DNA of 64,000 nucleotides from Nitratireductor soli (GTDB taxonomy: Bacteria > Pseudomonadota > Alphaproteobacteria > Rhizobiales > Rhizobiaceae), in assembly GCF_001050155.1 (NCBI RefSeq), contig NZ_LFVY01000002.1:248001-312000 (forward strand). The letters run 5' to 3'. Below the pieces are notes generated by a model. That model was not told the origin of the DNA, did not search any database, and was given only the letters and a program-made list of their open reading frames with translations. The first letter of the stretch is position 1. Each line of letters begins with the position of its first letter. Of the stretch, positions 53,829 through 62,351 are shown piece after piece. Made by a program: the position numbers and the translations under genes.

Positions 53829-54815
53829 CAGACCGGCCTGCTGCGCTTCGTAGCGCAGGTCCTTCTGCGGGCGCGGGCCGATCTGCTGGATGACCAGGCC
53901 GGCGGCGAACGAACCGAGCCGTCCGCAATCGAGCAGGCTGTGTCCATTGGTGTAGCCGTACAGGAAACCGGCAGCGTAGAGATCGCCTGCACCGGTCGTG
54001 TCGACCAGTTCTGCGATCTCGATTGCCTCGACGGGCACCGTCTCCGCGCCCCGGACGATGATCGAGCCGCGCTCCGAGCGCGTCACTGCCGCCAGGCGGC
54101 AATCCTGGCGGATCGCCGCCAGCGCGCTGTCGAAGGAACTGGTCTGGTAGAGCGACAGCAATTCATGCTCATTGGCGAAGACGATGTTGACCCGGCCCGA
54201 CCGCATCAGATCGAGAAACTCGTCGCGGTAGCGGTCGACGCAGAACGGGTCGGACAAGGACATCGCTACTTCGCGGCCGGCCGCGTGCGCCGCATCGGCG
54301 GTCATGCGGATCGCCTCCTTGGCACGCGGCGGGTCCCACAGATAGCCCTCGAAATAGCTGACCTTGGCGCCCTTCGCCTTGTCTTCCTCGACATCTTCCG
54401 GCCCAAGCTCGACGCAGGCGCCGAGATAGGTGTTCATCGAGCGTTCGCCGTCCGGCGTGACGAAGATCATCGAGCGCGCCGTCGGCGGATGGCCATTGAG
54501 CGGCCTGGTGTCGAAGACGACGCCCTGGGCGCGGATGTCGTGCGTGTAGATGTCGCCGAGCGTGTCGTTGGAGACCTTGCCGAAGAAGGCGGCCTTGCCG
54601 CCGAAGCTGGCGACGCCGGCCGCCGTGTTGCCGGCGCTGCCGCCGGAGGCCTCGATCGCCTGTCCCATGCGCTCGTAGAGGAGCGTGGCACGCTCCACGT
54701 CGATCAGGTTCATCGCGCCGCGGATGATCTTGTTCTCCTCGAGAAACGCTTCGTCGCAGCGAGCGATGATGTCGACAATGGCGTTGCCGATGCACAGCAC
54801 GTCATATTCGCTCAA
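53823..54815 (-). CDS. PfkB-family carbohydrate/adenosine kinase
   Basis: 330-residue ribokinase-fold kinase. The N-terminal signature is YDVLCIGNAIVDIIARCDE; ASGGSAGNTAAGVASFGGKAAFFGKVSND is the PfkB first motif and LVDTTGAGDLYAAGFLYG is the second with catalytic Asp in GAGD. The sequence is of the type usually annotated as adenosine kinase in alphaproteobacteria. It should phosphorylate a nucleoside or sugar with ATP. It ends convergently on the TRIC gene. Confidence 0.88.
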   Translation of the reverse strand: MSEYDVLCIGNAIVDIIARCDEAFLEENKIIRGAMNLIDVERATLLYERMGQAIEASGGSAGNTAAGVASFGGKAAFFGKVSNDTLGDIYTHDIRAQGVVFDTRPLNGHPPTARSMIFVTPDGERSMNTYLGACVELGPEDVEEDKAKGAKVSYFEGYLWDPPRAKEAIRMTADAAHAAGREVAMSLSDPFCVDRYRDEFLDLMRSGRVNIVFANEHELLSLYQTSSFDSALAAIRQDCRLAAVTRSERGSIIVRGAETVPVEAIEIAELVDTTGAGDLYAAGFLYGYTNGHSLLDCGRLGSFAAGLVIQQIGPRPQKDLRYEAQQAGLL

Positions 54816-54985
54816 GATCGGGTCTCCGGATATTCAAGGGAAGGGGCACTTGGCGTTCAGCTTGGCGCGGTTTAGCGGTTTGGACGGGATTTGCAAGCAT
54901 CCAGCGCACCGGCGCCGGCTTGCGCATGCCGCAAACGCTCCCTATGTCGAAGCAGAAAACCTGGCAACCGGAACGTTGAAACCGC

Positions 54986-55720
54986 ATGATCCTCGACGCC
55001 GCCCGCGCGGCCATCAGCCGCCTTTTTTCACGCGAGTTCCGCGCCGTCTTCATCAAGACGCTCGGCCTGACGCTGCTTGTGCTGGCCGGTGTCTGGTTCG
55101 GCTTCAAGGAAGTGTTCGAATATTTCGCCCTGCCGTGGCTCGACGCGTTCTTCCCGGACCTGCCGTCCTGGATTGGCTGGGTAAGTTTCGTCGCGGCCAT
55201 CGCCGCCGGCCTTGGCCTCGCCGTCGGCCTGGCGCTGCTGATCGGCCCGGTGACCGCCGTCATTGCCGGCTTGTTCCTCGACGATGTGGCCGAGGTGGTC
55301 GAGAAGGAGGATTATCCGCTGGATGCGCCGGGCAAGCCGCTGCCGCTGCTTCCGGCCATCGCGCTGTCGTTGAAATTCTTCGGCGTCGTCATTCTTGGCA
55401 ACATCGTCGCGCTGTTCCTGCTTCTGGTGCCGGGCGTCAACATCCTCGCCTTCTTCCTGGTCAACGGTTACCTGCTCGGCCGCGAATTCTTCGAATTCGC
55501 CGCCATGCGCTTTCGCCCCGAGGCGGAGGCCAAGGCGCTGCGCCGGCGTCATGCGGGCACGATTTTCCTCGCCGGCCTGGTCATCGCCGGTTTCCTGGCC
55601 GTGCCGCTGCTCAACCTGCTGACGCCGCTGTTCGCCGCGGCGATGATGGTGCATCTGCACAAGATGATTTCGCAGAAGGACGCTACCATGGCGTCGGGCT
55701 TGGCCGCGCGACAGGGCTGA
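54986..55720 (+). CDS. EI24/CysZ-like membrane protein
   Basis: 244 residues with four to six membrane segments. It begins MILDAARAAISRLFS. The EI24 (etoposide-induced/CysZ) signature is seen in SRLFSREFRAVFIKTLGLTLLVL, IGPVTAVIAGLFLDDVAEVVE, and LNLLTPLFAAAMMVHLHK near the end. CysZ in enterobacteria conducts sulfate; rhizobial homologues of this length lie outside cysteine clusters and their substrate is not known. It is divergent from the kinase gene at 54815 across 170 bp. Confidence 0.85.
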   Translation: MILDAARAAISRLFSREFRAVFIKTLGLTLLVLAGVWFGFKEVFEYFALPWLDAFFPDLPSWIGWVSFVAAIAAGLGLAVGLALLIGPVTAVIAGLFLDDVAEVVEKEDYPLDAPGKPLPLLPAIALSLKFFGVVILGNIVALFLLLVPGVNILAFFLVNGYLLGREFFEFAAMRFRPEAEAKALRRRHAGTIFLAGLVIAGFLAVPLLNLLTPLFAAAMMVHLHKMISQKDATMASGLAARQG

Positions 55721-55784
55721 TCCAGGCTCAACCCTTCCAGCGCAAGCGCATGCAGACGCCGCGAGATATTCGGCGGCGCATATA

Positions 55785-56432
55785 TCAAGCTGCATCCGCC
55801 GCAGCAAAATGCGCCATCTGGTCGTCATATGCTTTCACGAAGGCCGGCCGCGCCGTGGCGCGCGCGACATAGGCTCGGCAAGCAGGGAATTTTGCCAGCC
55901 CATCGAACCGGTCTACCGGCCGCAGCACGTCCGCCATCAACAGGTCCGCTACGGAAAAGCCGCCGCCCACCAGCCACTCGCGGCCGGCCAGCACTGCTTC
56001 CATCCGATCGAGCCTGGCCTTCAGGAAGCTGTCCACGAACTCCGCCTCGGGCGATTCGCCGGGAAAGCCCATGAAGCGGAACAGCGCCCATGGCTGGCCC
56101 GGCACGTCCATTGAATTGAGCGCGGCGATGACCCATCCCACCACCTCGGCCCGGCCGCGCGGGTCGGTGGGCATGAGCGCCGGGCTCTTCTCGCCGAGGT
56201 GCAGCAGGATAGCGCCGCTCTCGAAAATGGTGAGGTCTCCATCGGTCAGCCACGGGACCTGACCGAAGGGTTGAGCCGCGAAATGACCGGGGCCGCGATC
56301 TCGAAACGACGTGCTCTCGACCCGATAGGCCAACCCCGCCTCTTCCAGCGCCCAACGCACCCGCAGGTCGCGCACAAGGCCGCGCGGCATTTCGGGAACC
56401 CAATCGAAGGTGGTGAGGATTAAGTCGCTCAT
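55785..56432 (-). CDS. Glutathione S-transferase family protein
   Basis: 215 residues. The thioredoxin-fold N-domain has ILTTFDWVPEMPRGLVRDLRVRWALEEAGL with the cis-Pro loop in FGQVPWL and the glutathione-gamma-Glu contact FESGAILLHL. The helical C-domain carries WLVGGGFSVADLLMADVLR, the N-capping/hydrophobic staple motif. ATG 56432 overlaps the SRPBCC gene stop by four bases (ATGA), so the three genes ArsR-SRPBCC-GST form one operon; an upstream in-frame extension is rejected. Confidence 0.9.
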   Translation of the reverse strand: MSDLILTTFDWVPEMPRGLVRDLRVRWALEEAGLAYRVESTSFRDRGPGHFAAQPFGQVPWLTDGDLTIFESGAILLHLGEKSPALMPTDPRGRAEVVGWVIAALNSMDVPGQPWALFRFMGFPGESPEAEFVDSFLKARLDRMEAVLAGREWLVGGGFSVADLLMADVLRPVDRFDGLAKFPACRAYVARATARPAFVKAYDDQMAHFAAADAA

Positions 56433-56869
56433 TCGCAATCTCCAAGGAACACGGGAAGCTTGTCGAGGAGGCCGCTCCAGCCTTCCTCGTGACTCGTGCA
56501 TGCCTCTTCGTCGGGCAGGTTCTCGTGCGTCAGGGTCAGCACGGTTCCTCCGTCGAACGGCTCAAGCCGGAACGTCACCAGCGATTGTCGTTCCGGCGTT
56601 CCGGGCAAATCCCAGGTAAAGACGAGCGACTTCTCGGGAACCACCTCCTGATAGACCCCGGTCGGGTTGTGCTCGTCGCCGCTGAGCAGCCGGAACACGA
56701 CGCTGAAGCGGCCGCCCGGACGCACGTCAGCCACCACGCTGAGGGTCGGCCCCGCATCGGGCCCCCACCATTGCATCATCAGCTCCGGCTGCGTGATCGC
56801 CGCCCAGATCTTGGCGGGCGGGGCCTTGATTCGGCGCACGATGGTCACGCTCGGGAGGCGGTCGGTCAT
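56429..56869 (-). CDS. SRPBCC/AHSA1-domain protein
   Basis: 146-residue START-like hydrophobic-ligand fold. VTIVRRIKAPPAKIWAAITQPELMMQWWGP is the typical AHSA1 entry, and TFRLEPFDGGTVLTLTHENLPDEEACTSHEEGWSGLLDKL the exit. Members of this kind are almost always encoded after a small ArsR regulator, as here with ATGA overlap, and are regarded as ligand-binding or stress-related; no enzymatic activity is established. Confidence 0.88.
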   Translation of the reverse strand: MTDRLPSVTIVRRIKAPPAKIWAAITQPELMMQWWGPDAGPTLSVVADVRPGGRFSVVFRLLSGDEHNPTGVYQEVVPEKSLVFTWDLPGTPERQSLVTFRLEPFDGGTVLTLTHENLPDEEACTSHEEGWSGLLDKLPVFLGDCE

Positions 56870-57204
56870 TGCTCTCCATCCTCTTCAACGAGCACGGCAA
56901 GCCGATCCAGGCTGACCGTCCAGAAGCGTTCATACTGGTTAAGCCACGCAATCGCCTCCCGCATCGGCGCGGCCGCGAGGTTCACCGCTACGGTGCGGCC
57001 GGTCTTGGTTCGCGTGATCAATCCGGCATCGGACAGAACGTCCAGATGCTTCGTCATGCCGGGAAGCTTTAGCGAAAAGGGCCGCGCGAGCTCGCTGACC
57101 GAAAGCCCGGGTTCTTCCATCAGGCGCTGCAGGACGCCGCGCCGGGTGGGATCCGCCAGCGCCCAGAATGTACGGTCCATACTTGATGTGTGATACTTCG
57201 CCAT
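56866..57204 (-). CDS. ArsR-family transcriptional regulator
   Basis: 112-residue winged-helix regulator: MDRTFWALADPTRRGVLQRLMEEPGLSVSELARPFSLKLPGMTKHLDVLSDAGLI. No metal-site cysteines (CVC) are present, so it is not an arsenic sensor but of the group paired with SRPBCC proteins. The start at 57204 gives the AKYHTSSMDRTF N-terminus, resembling family members that begin with M.xY....LDrTF; ATG at 57180 is an alternative. Neither start has a clear ribosome-binding site. A perfect dyad covers the start codon (57194-57215), pointing to autoregulation. Confidence 0.88.
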   Translation of the reverse strand: MAKYHTSSMDRTFWALADPTRRGVLQRLMEEPGLSVSELARPFSLKLPGMTKHLDVLSDAGLITRTKTGRTVAVNLAAAPMREAIAWLNQYERFWTVSLDRLAVLVEEDGEQ

Positions 57205-57215
57205 ATAGCGAAGTA
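57194..57215. promoter_or_regulatory. Perfect palindrome over the ArsR start codon
   Basis: TACTTCGC-N6-GCGAAGTA, an eight-base dyad with a six-base centre that contains the ATG at 57202-57204. Size and position fit the operator of an autoregulating ArsR/SRPBCC operon, possibly with a leaderless or very short-leader transcript. Confidence 0.6.
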
Positions 57216-57284
57216 ATCATTGTTGCGCTGGCAAAGTCAACCGGCGAATGGCTCCGCACAGCCCCAGCGGGCGACACGCGGCTT

Positions 57285-58031
57285 CTACTGCGCACCTCCG
57301 GCCAACTCCACCAGCGGCGCCGGCATCTCGCTGGTCTTTTCCGCCGCCTTGCAGATGTCGGCGATGACGCAGGCGACGCAATCCGGCTTGCGCGCCTTGC
57401 AGACATAGCGCCCGTGCAGGATGAGCCAGTGATGCGCGTGGCGCATGAACTCCGGCGGAATGATGTGGACCAGCGTGTCCTCCACCTGCTCCGGCGTCTT
57501 GCCTGGCGCCAGCCCCAGCCGGTTGCCGATGCGCAGTATGTGGGTGTCGACGGCCATGGTCGGCTGGCCGAAGGCCATGTTGAGCACCACATTGGCGGTC
57601 TTGCGGCCGACACCGGGCAGGCTCACCAGCGCCTCGCGGTTGCCGGGCACCTGCGATCCGTGGTCGCGGATCAGCGCTTCGCTCAGCGCGATGACGTTTT
57701 TCGCCTTGTTGCGCCACAAGCCGATGGTGCGGATGTGGTCGCCGACCTTCGCCTCGCCCAGCGCCAGCATCTTTTCCGGCGTGTCGGCCACCTGGAAAAG
57801 GGCGCGTGTCGCCTTGTTGACGCCGGCGTCGGTCGCCTGCGCGGAAAGCACGACGGCAACGAGCAGGGTGAAGGCGTTGACGTGTTCCAATTCGCCGCGC
57901 GGCTCGGGTCGCTGGATGGAAAACCGGCGGAAAATCTCGTGGATCTCTTCCGGCGTGTAGGCCGTCTTCCACTTGGCTGAACGGGGGGGCTTGCGGCGCG
58001 GCGCGGCAATTTTGCTCTTGGGCTTTTGCAT
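57285..58031 (-). CDS. nth: Endonuclease III (DNA glycosylase/AP lyase)
   Basis: 248-residue base-excision enzyme for oxidised pyrimidines. The helix-hairpin-helix is LPGVGRKTANVVLNMAFG with the catalytic Lys (GRKTA), and the catalytic Asp follows in AVDTHILRIGNRL. The [4Fe-4S] ligands C-x6-C-x2-C-x5-C are in CKARKPDCVACVIADIC. A basic N-terminal extension of about 20 residues (MQKPKSKIAAPRRKPPRS) is typical of rhizobial Nth. The ATG at 58031 is divergent from the DUF2244 gene. Confidence 0.95.
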   Translation of the reverse strand: MQKPKSKIAAPRRKPPRSAKWKTAYTPEEIHEIFRRFSIQRPEPRGELEHVNAFTLLVAVVLSAQATDAGVNKATRALFQVADTPEKMLALGEAKVGDHIRTIGLWRNKAKNVIALSEALIRDHGSQVPGNREALVSLPGVGRKTANVVLNMAFGQPTMAVDTHILRIGNRLGLAPGKTPEQVEDTLVHIIPPEFMRHAHHWLILHGRYVCKARKPDCVACVIADICKAAEKTSEMPAPLVELAGGAQ

Positions 58032-58052
58032 GGGTCTTCTATAATCATCTTC

Positions 58053-58553
58053 ATGGCCGAAACAAACATGATCGCGCCCGACTTTGGCGATGCACCGCTG
58101 TTCCAGGCGCGGCTCATGCCCCACCGCTCGCTGAGCACGCGCGGTTTCGCGTTCCTCATGGGCGGGGTGTTCCTGATCTGGCTGACCGTCGGCGCGCTGT
58201 TCCTCAAGATGGGCGCCTGGCCGGTGTTCGGTTTCTTCGGCCTCGACGTTCTGGCGATCTATCTGGCGTTTCGGCTGAACTACCGCGCCGCCCGCGTGCG
58301 CGAGGAGGTGCGCCTGTCGCGCACCAGCCTCGACATCCGCAAGGTGCCGGCCTCCGGCCGCCCCGAGGAGCACAGTCTCAACCCATTCTGGACGCGTTTC
58401 CGCGTCAGCCGGCATGACGAAATCGGCATCACCGGAATGGCGGTCGAGATGCAGGGCCAAAGCGTGTCGCTGGGCAGTTTCCTCAACCCGGACGACCGCG
58501 AGAGTTTCGCCACGGCCTTCGGTCGCGCCCTGGCGAAGGCCAAGGGGCGCTGA
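58053..58553 (+). CDS. DUF2244 membrane protein
   Basis: 166 residues with two membrane helices near residues 30-75 (FAFLMGGVFLIWLTVGALFL and PVFGFFGLDVLAIYLAF) and a conserved cytoplasmic domain containing REEVRLSRTSLDI and NPFWTRFRV. The DUF2244 family is regularly found beside nth in alphaproteobacteria; function unknown. ATG 58053 is preferred over an earlier in-frame start at 58026, whose residues precede the conserved N-terminus. Confidence 0.85.
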   Translation: MAETNMIAPDFGDAPLFQARLMPHRSLSTRGFAFLMGGVFLIWLTVGALFLKMGAWPVFGFFGLDVLAIYLAFRLNYRAARVREEVRLSRTSLDIRKVPASGRPEEHSLNPFWTRFRVSRHDEIGITGMAVEMQGQSVSLGSFLNPDDRESFATAFGRALAKAKGR

Positions 58554-58558
58554 ACTAT

Positions 58559-58660
58559 AGCATTTTGCAGTCAGGTGGAATCACCTGACGTCCGCATAAA
58601 TGCGGAAAAACAATGAAATAGACCGGTTCAGCGTTTCTATGAAACGTTGAACCGGTCTAG
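58559..58660. repeat. AGCATTTTGCAGTCAGG repeat (copy 2) plus GACCGGTTCA hairpin
   Basis: The first 66 bases repeat 47219-47284 with changes mainly in loop positions (GGTT to GGAA, CATCAA to CATAAA). A third hairpin follows, GACCGGTTCAGCGTTTC-TAT-GAAACGTTGAACCGGTC. It starts seven bases after the DUF2244 stop. The modular make-up resembles mosaic interspersed repeats. Confidence 0.8.
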
Positions 58661-58766
58661 GCAGGAAACGGGTGGTTTGGCAGCGCGCGGCACGCCATAT
58701 TCACTGTTAACAGTGAACAGGAATGCGCGTCCTTCCCAGGATGGAAAGACGCCAGGAGTGAGAGCC

Positions 58767-59651
58767 ATGAACATGCAGACAGCCCAGATGCTGCGCGACG
58801 TGACGCCCGAGGGCAGCGATTATGAAGTCGTCCGCCGCGTGATCGAAAAGATCAGCCTCGACTATCGCGACCAGCCGTCGCTGGAGGAGATCGCCGCCGA
58901 AGTGGGCGACACGCCGACCGGCCTGCAGAAACTCTTCACCCGCTGGGCCGGCCTGTCGCCGAAAGCCTTCCTGCAGGCCGTCACGCTCGACCATGCGCGC
59001 CGCCTGCTCGATTCGGGCCTGCCGCTTCTCGACACCGCGTTCGAGCTCGGCATGTCCGGCCCGGGTCGGTTGCATGATCTGTTCGTCACGCACGAGGCGG
59101 TTTCGCCGGGCGAATACAAGGCGCGCGGCGCGGGCCTCGTCATTCGCCACGGCATTCACATCTCGCCCTTCGGCATCGCCCTGGTGATGGTCACCGAGCG
59201 CGGCCTGGCGGGCCTCGCCTTTTGTGATCCGGGCGGCGAGCGGGCCGCCTTCGAGGACATGGCGTCGCGCTGGCCCAACGCGGAGTTCGTCGAGGATATC
59301 AGCGCCACCGCGCCCTATGCAGCCAGGGTGTTCAACCCGAGCCGCTGGCGTTCCGAGGAGCCGCTGCGCGTCGTGTTGATCGGCACCGATTTCCAGGTTC
59401 GCGTCTGGGATGCGCTGCTGAAGATCCCGATGGGCAAGGCGCGCGCCTATTCCGACATCGCCGCCGAGATCGGCAATCCGACCGCCGCGCGCGCCGTCGG
59501 TGCGGCCATCGGCGCCAATCCGGTCTCCTTCGTCGTGCCGTGTCATCGCGCGGTCGGCAAATCCGGCGCGCTGACGGGCTATCATTGGGGCCTGACGCGC
59601 AAGCGCGCCATCCTCGGCTGGGAGGCCGGCCAGTTGTCGCAGCCCAATTGA
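58767..59651 (+). CDS. Ada-like protein: AraC DNA-binding domain + O6-alkylguanine-DNA alkyltransferase
   Basis: 294 residues. The N-terminal ~100 are an AraC-type helix-turn-helix pair (LDYRDQPSLEEIAAEVGDTPTGLQKLF, LDTAFELGMSGPGRLHDLFV). The C-terminal ~170 form the MGMT domain, with the methyl-acceptor Cys in the PCHRAVG motif followed by GALTGYHWGLTRKRAIL. The Ada N-terminal zinc/phosphotriester domain (with its own acceptor Cys) is missing, so it can repair O6-alkylguanine but cannot sense methylphosphotriesters as E. coli Ada does. ATG 58767 follows GGAGTGAGAGCC. Confidence 0.92.
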   Translation: MNMQTAQMLRDVTPEGSDYEVVRRVIEKISLDYRDQPSLEEIAAEVGDTPTGLQKLFTRWAGLSPKAFLQAVTLDHARRLLDSGLPLLDTAFELGMSGPGRLHDLFVTHEAVSPGEYKARGAGLVIRHGIHISPFGIALVMVTERGLAGLAFCDPGGERAAFEDMASRWPNAEFVEDISATAPYAARVFNPSRWRSEEPLRVVLIGTDFQVRVWDALLKIPMGKARAYSDIAAEIGNPTAARAVGAAIGANPVSFVVPCHRAVGKSGALTGYHWGLTRKRAILGWEAGQLSQPN

Positions 59652-59710
59652 GGCTGGTGGGAAGGCGTTACAGCAAGTAGTTTCCCATGCCAACAGCGTG
59701 GGAGACTGCC

Positions 59711-60607
59711 TTGATCATCGTTATCGGTTCCATCAATCTCGACCTGATCGCCACCGTCGAGCGCCTGCCGAAGCCGGGCGAGACGGTGCCGGGCGACACC
59801 TTCGTCACGGCGCCGGGCGGCAAGGGCGCCAACCAGGCGCTGGCCGCAAGGCGGGCGGGCGCCAGGACGCGCATGATCGGCGCGGCAGGCAGCGATCCCT
59901 TCGCCGATCAGGCTTTGCTGCTGCTGAAGGATGGCGGGGTCGACCTTTCGGCGGTCCACAAGGCGCAAAGCGCCACCGGCACGGCGCACATCCTGGTCGA
60001 CCGCGCCGGCGAAAACACCATCGCAATCGTGCCGGGCGCCAACGCGGATGTCTTGCCCGAGCGTGTGGCGGATGCAGGTCTCGCCAGGGGAGACCATCTG
60101 CTCCTGCAGCTCGAAATCCCCATCGCCACGGTGGAGGCGGCGCTGGATGCGGCAACCGCAGCAGGGGCGCTCTCGCTGCTCAACACCGCGCCTTATCGTC
60201 CGGAAGCGGCTGCCCTTCTCGCCAGGGCGGATTGCATCATCGCCAACGAGACGGAGTTCGATCTCTATGCAGATGCCCTTCTGCTCGAGGGCGCGGACCG
60301 GCGCGCCCGCATGCGCGACTTCGCCCGGAAGACCGGCCGTACGGTGATCGTCACGCTCGGCCCGGAGGGAGCCTGGGCGGCGACGCCGGAAGCCTTCGTG
60401 ACCGTCCCGACAATCGACATAGAGCCTGTGGACACGGTTGGCGCCGGCGATACGTTCTGCGGCTATCTGGCCGCCGGCCTGGCCGATGGCCTTGGACTGG
60501 AAGGCGCGTTGCGCCGCGCGGCGGCGGCGGGTGCGCTGGCCTGCCTGAAGCCGGGTGCGCAGCCCGCCATTCCCTTCGCGGCGGAGATTGACGCCGCGCT
60601 TGCCTGA
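59711..60607 (+). CDS. rbsK: Ribokinase-type sugar kinase (PfkB family)
   Basis: 298-residue PfkB kinase. IIVIGSINLDLIATVERLPKPGETV at the start, APGGKGANQALAARRAGA as the first motif and PVDTVGAGDTFCGYLAAGLADG as the second, with the catalytic GAGD Asp. This is the ribokinase subgroup (N.D at the ribose site, GGKGANQA). The start is probably TTG at 59711 with GGGAG six bases upstream; ATG at 59687 adds eight non-conserved residues. A nucleoside hydrolase gene two genes away on the opposite strand would supply ribose, suggesting nucleoside salvage. Confidence 0.88.
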   Translation: MIIVIGSINLDLIATVERLPKPGETVPGDTFVTAPGGKGANQALAARRAGARTRMIGAAGSDPFADQALLLLKDGGVDLSAVHKAQSATGTAHILVDRAGENTIAIVPGANADVLPERVADAGLARGDHLLLQLEIPIATVEAALDAATAAGALSLLNTAPYRPEAAALLARADCIIANETEFDLYADALLLEGADRRARMRDFARKTGRTVIVTLGPEGAWAATPEAFVTVPTIDIEPVDTVGAGDTFCGYLAAGLADGLGLEGALRRAAAAGALACLKPGAQPAIPFAAEIDAALA

Positions 60608-60662
60608 GGGGCTGGACGCAGGCGCGGCGCCATGCATTCTATGGCCTCTGGAGGAGAAGCCG

Positions 60663-61280
60663 ATGTCGCTTGAGACCTACACCGCCTTCGTCATCGTCTG
60701 CCTGGTGGCGACGGTGGTTCCCGGCCCGACCAACATGCTGATCGTCGCCAATGGCATGCGCCACGGCGTGCGCGCCGGGCTCCTCAATGTGGCCGGCACG
60801 CTCGTTTCCCTGACGATCATGATCGCCATTGCCGGCATCGGCCTGACCTCGCTGATCGAGATGGCGGGCCATTGGTTCGAATGGGTCAAGCTGCTGGGCG
60901 CGGCCTATCTCTGCTGGCTCGGCTGGAAAATGATTCGCGCCAGCGGTGCGGCGGTCGACGACGGCGCGCAAAGGAGCGCACCGCGCAGCGGCTTCTTCAT
61001 GCAGGGTTTCCTGGTCTCGATGGGCAATCCCAAGCAGCTCCTGTTCTTCGGCGCGCTGCTGCCGCAATTCATCGAGCCCACCGCCGGCCACGCGGCGCAG
61101 ATCGCCATCATGGGCGCCACCGCGCTGATGTTCTCGGCCGTTTCCGACGGCGGCTACGCCATTGCCTCGGGCCGCATCGGCCAGCGACTGACGCCGCGCC
61201 GCATGCGCCAGATCGCCCGCATCGGCGGCGGGTTCCTGATGGGCGGCGGGCTGTGGATCGCCCTCTCGCGGACGCGGTAG
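60663..61280 (+). CDS. LysE-family amino acid exporter
   Basis: 205-residue membrane protein with six helices, typical of the LysE/RhtB family: FVIVCLVATVVPGPTNMLIVANGMRHG (the PGP motif after helix 1), LLGAAYLCWLGWKMIR, and GFLVSMGNPKQLLFFGALLPQFI. Exports amino acids or derivatives by proton exchange; which one cannot be told. GGAGGAGAAG precedes the ATG. It lies 55 bp downstream of the ribokinase gene and is convergent with the nucleoside hydrolase. Confidence 0.9.
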   Translation: MSLETYTAFVIVCLVATVVPGPTNMLIVANGMRHGVRAGLLNVAGTLVSLTIMIAIAGIGLTSLIEMAGHWFEWVKLLGAAYLCWLGWKMIRASGAAVDDGAQRSAPRSGFFMQGFLVSMGNPKQLLFFGALLPQFIEPTAGHAAQIAIMGATALMFSAVSDGGYAIASGRIGQRLTPRRMRQIARIGGGFLMGGGLWIALSRTR

Positions 61281-61300
61281 GCGCTGCAAGGACGCGTAGA

Positions 61301-62242
61301 CTAGAGCCGCGCCAGCCGTTCGATCAGGAGCTCGAAGAAGCCGTCATCGTCGATATCGCGCATGACCAGCGCGTTCTGCGGCCGCTCGGTCACCCGCCAC
61401 CAGTCCACGACGGTCATGCCCATGGTCAGTTCCGAACCGGTCTCGACGGTGACGTTGCAGGTGCGTCCCCGGAAAAGTCCCGGCTGCAACAGATAGGCGA
61501 TGACGCAGGGATCGTGCAGCGGCCCGCCATCGGTGCCGTATTTTTCCTCGTCGAAACGTTCGAAGAAATCGAGCAGTTGGGCGGCAGCCAGACAAACCGG
61601 GGTGCCCAATGCGCGCAGCGCATCGACGCGCTTGCGGGTCGTCAGTGCCTTGTGGGTCACGTCGAGCGGCATCATGACGATCGGCACGCCCGAGCGCAGC
61701 ACCACATCTGCGGCGTGCGGATCGACATAGATGTTGAACTCGGCCGTCGGCGTGACATTGCCGCCTTCGAAGAAACCGCCACCCATCAGCACGATCTCGC
61801 GAATACGCGGCGCGATACGCGGCTCGCGGATCAGCGCCAGCGCGATGTTGGTGAGCGGACCGAGCGGGCACAGCGTGATCTCATCGTCATCGTGCGCCAT
61901 CAGCGTTTCGACGATGAAATCGACCGCATATTGCTCCTGCAGCTTCATTTGCGGCTCCGGCAGGTCCGGTCCGTCGAGCCCGGTGCGGCCATGCACATTC
62001 TCCGCCGTCACCAGGTCGCGCATCAATGGTCGCGTGGCGCCGGCAAAGACCTTGATTTCCGGTCGGCCGGCCAATTCGCAGATCTTGCGCGCATTCTTCT
62101 CGGTCAGCGCCAGGGGCACATTGCCGGCGACGGCAGTGATGCCGACCACCTCCAGCTCGGGGCTGGCAAGCGCCAGGAGTATGGCCATTGCGTCATCCTG
62201 GCCCGGATCCGTGTCGATGATTATCTTGCGCGCTGCCGTCAT
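61301..62242 (-). CDS. Inosine-uridine-type nucleoside hydrolase
   Basis: 313-residue Ca-dependent N-ribohydrolase. The N-terminal DTDPGQDDAMAILLA motif supplies the calcium aspartates. VHGRTGLDG, LCPLGPLTNIALAL, LMGGGFFEGGNVTPTAEFNIYVDPHAA and a final HDPCVIAYLL supply the family's substrate loop and general-acid region. It hydrolyses nucleosides to base and ribose, in line with the nearby ribokinase. ATG 62242 is used because the calcium motif follows within twelve residues; longer in-frame starts exist without support. Confidence 0.9.
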   Translation of the reverse strand: MTAARKIIIDTDPGQDDAMAILLALASPELEVVGITAVAGNVPLALTEKNARKICELAGRPEIKVFAGATRPLMRDLVTAENVHGRTGLDGPDLPEPQMKLQEQYAVDFIVETLMAHDDDEITLCPLGPLTNIALALIREPRIAPRIREIVLMGGGFFEGGNVTPTAEFNIYVDPHAADVVLRSGVPIVMMPLDVTHKALTTRKRVDALRALGTPVCLAAAQLLDFFERFDEEKYGTDGGPLHDPCVIAYLLQPGLFRGRTCNVTVETGSELTMGMTVVDWWRVTERPQNALVMRDIDDDGFFELLIERLARL

Positions 62243-62351
62243 GCGGTGGCCCCCGAAATGCTTGAAACAGGTATTGTCAGCAACCATATCAGAGAAGTCG
62301 AAGGGAATGCCGCACGGGTTTCCTTCTATCCACGTCGCTCTTTGAGGACAC

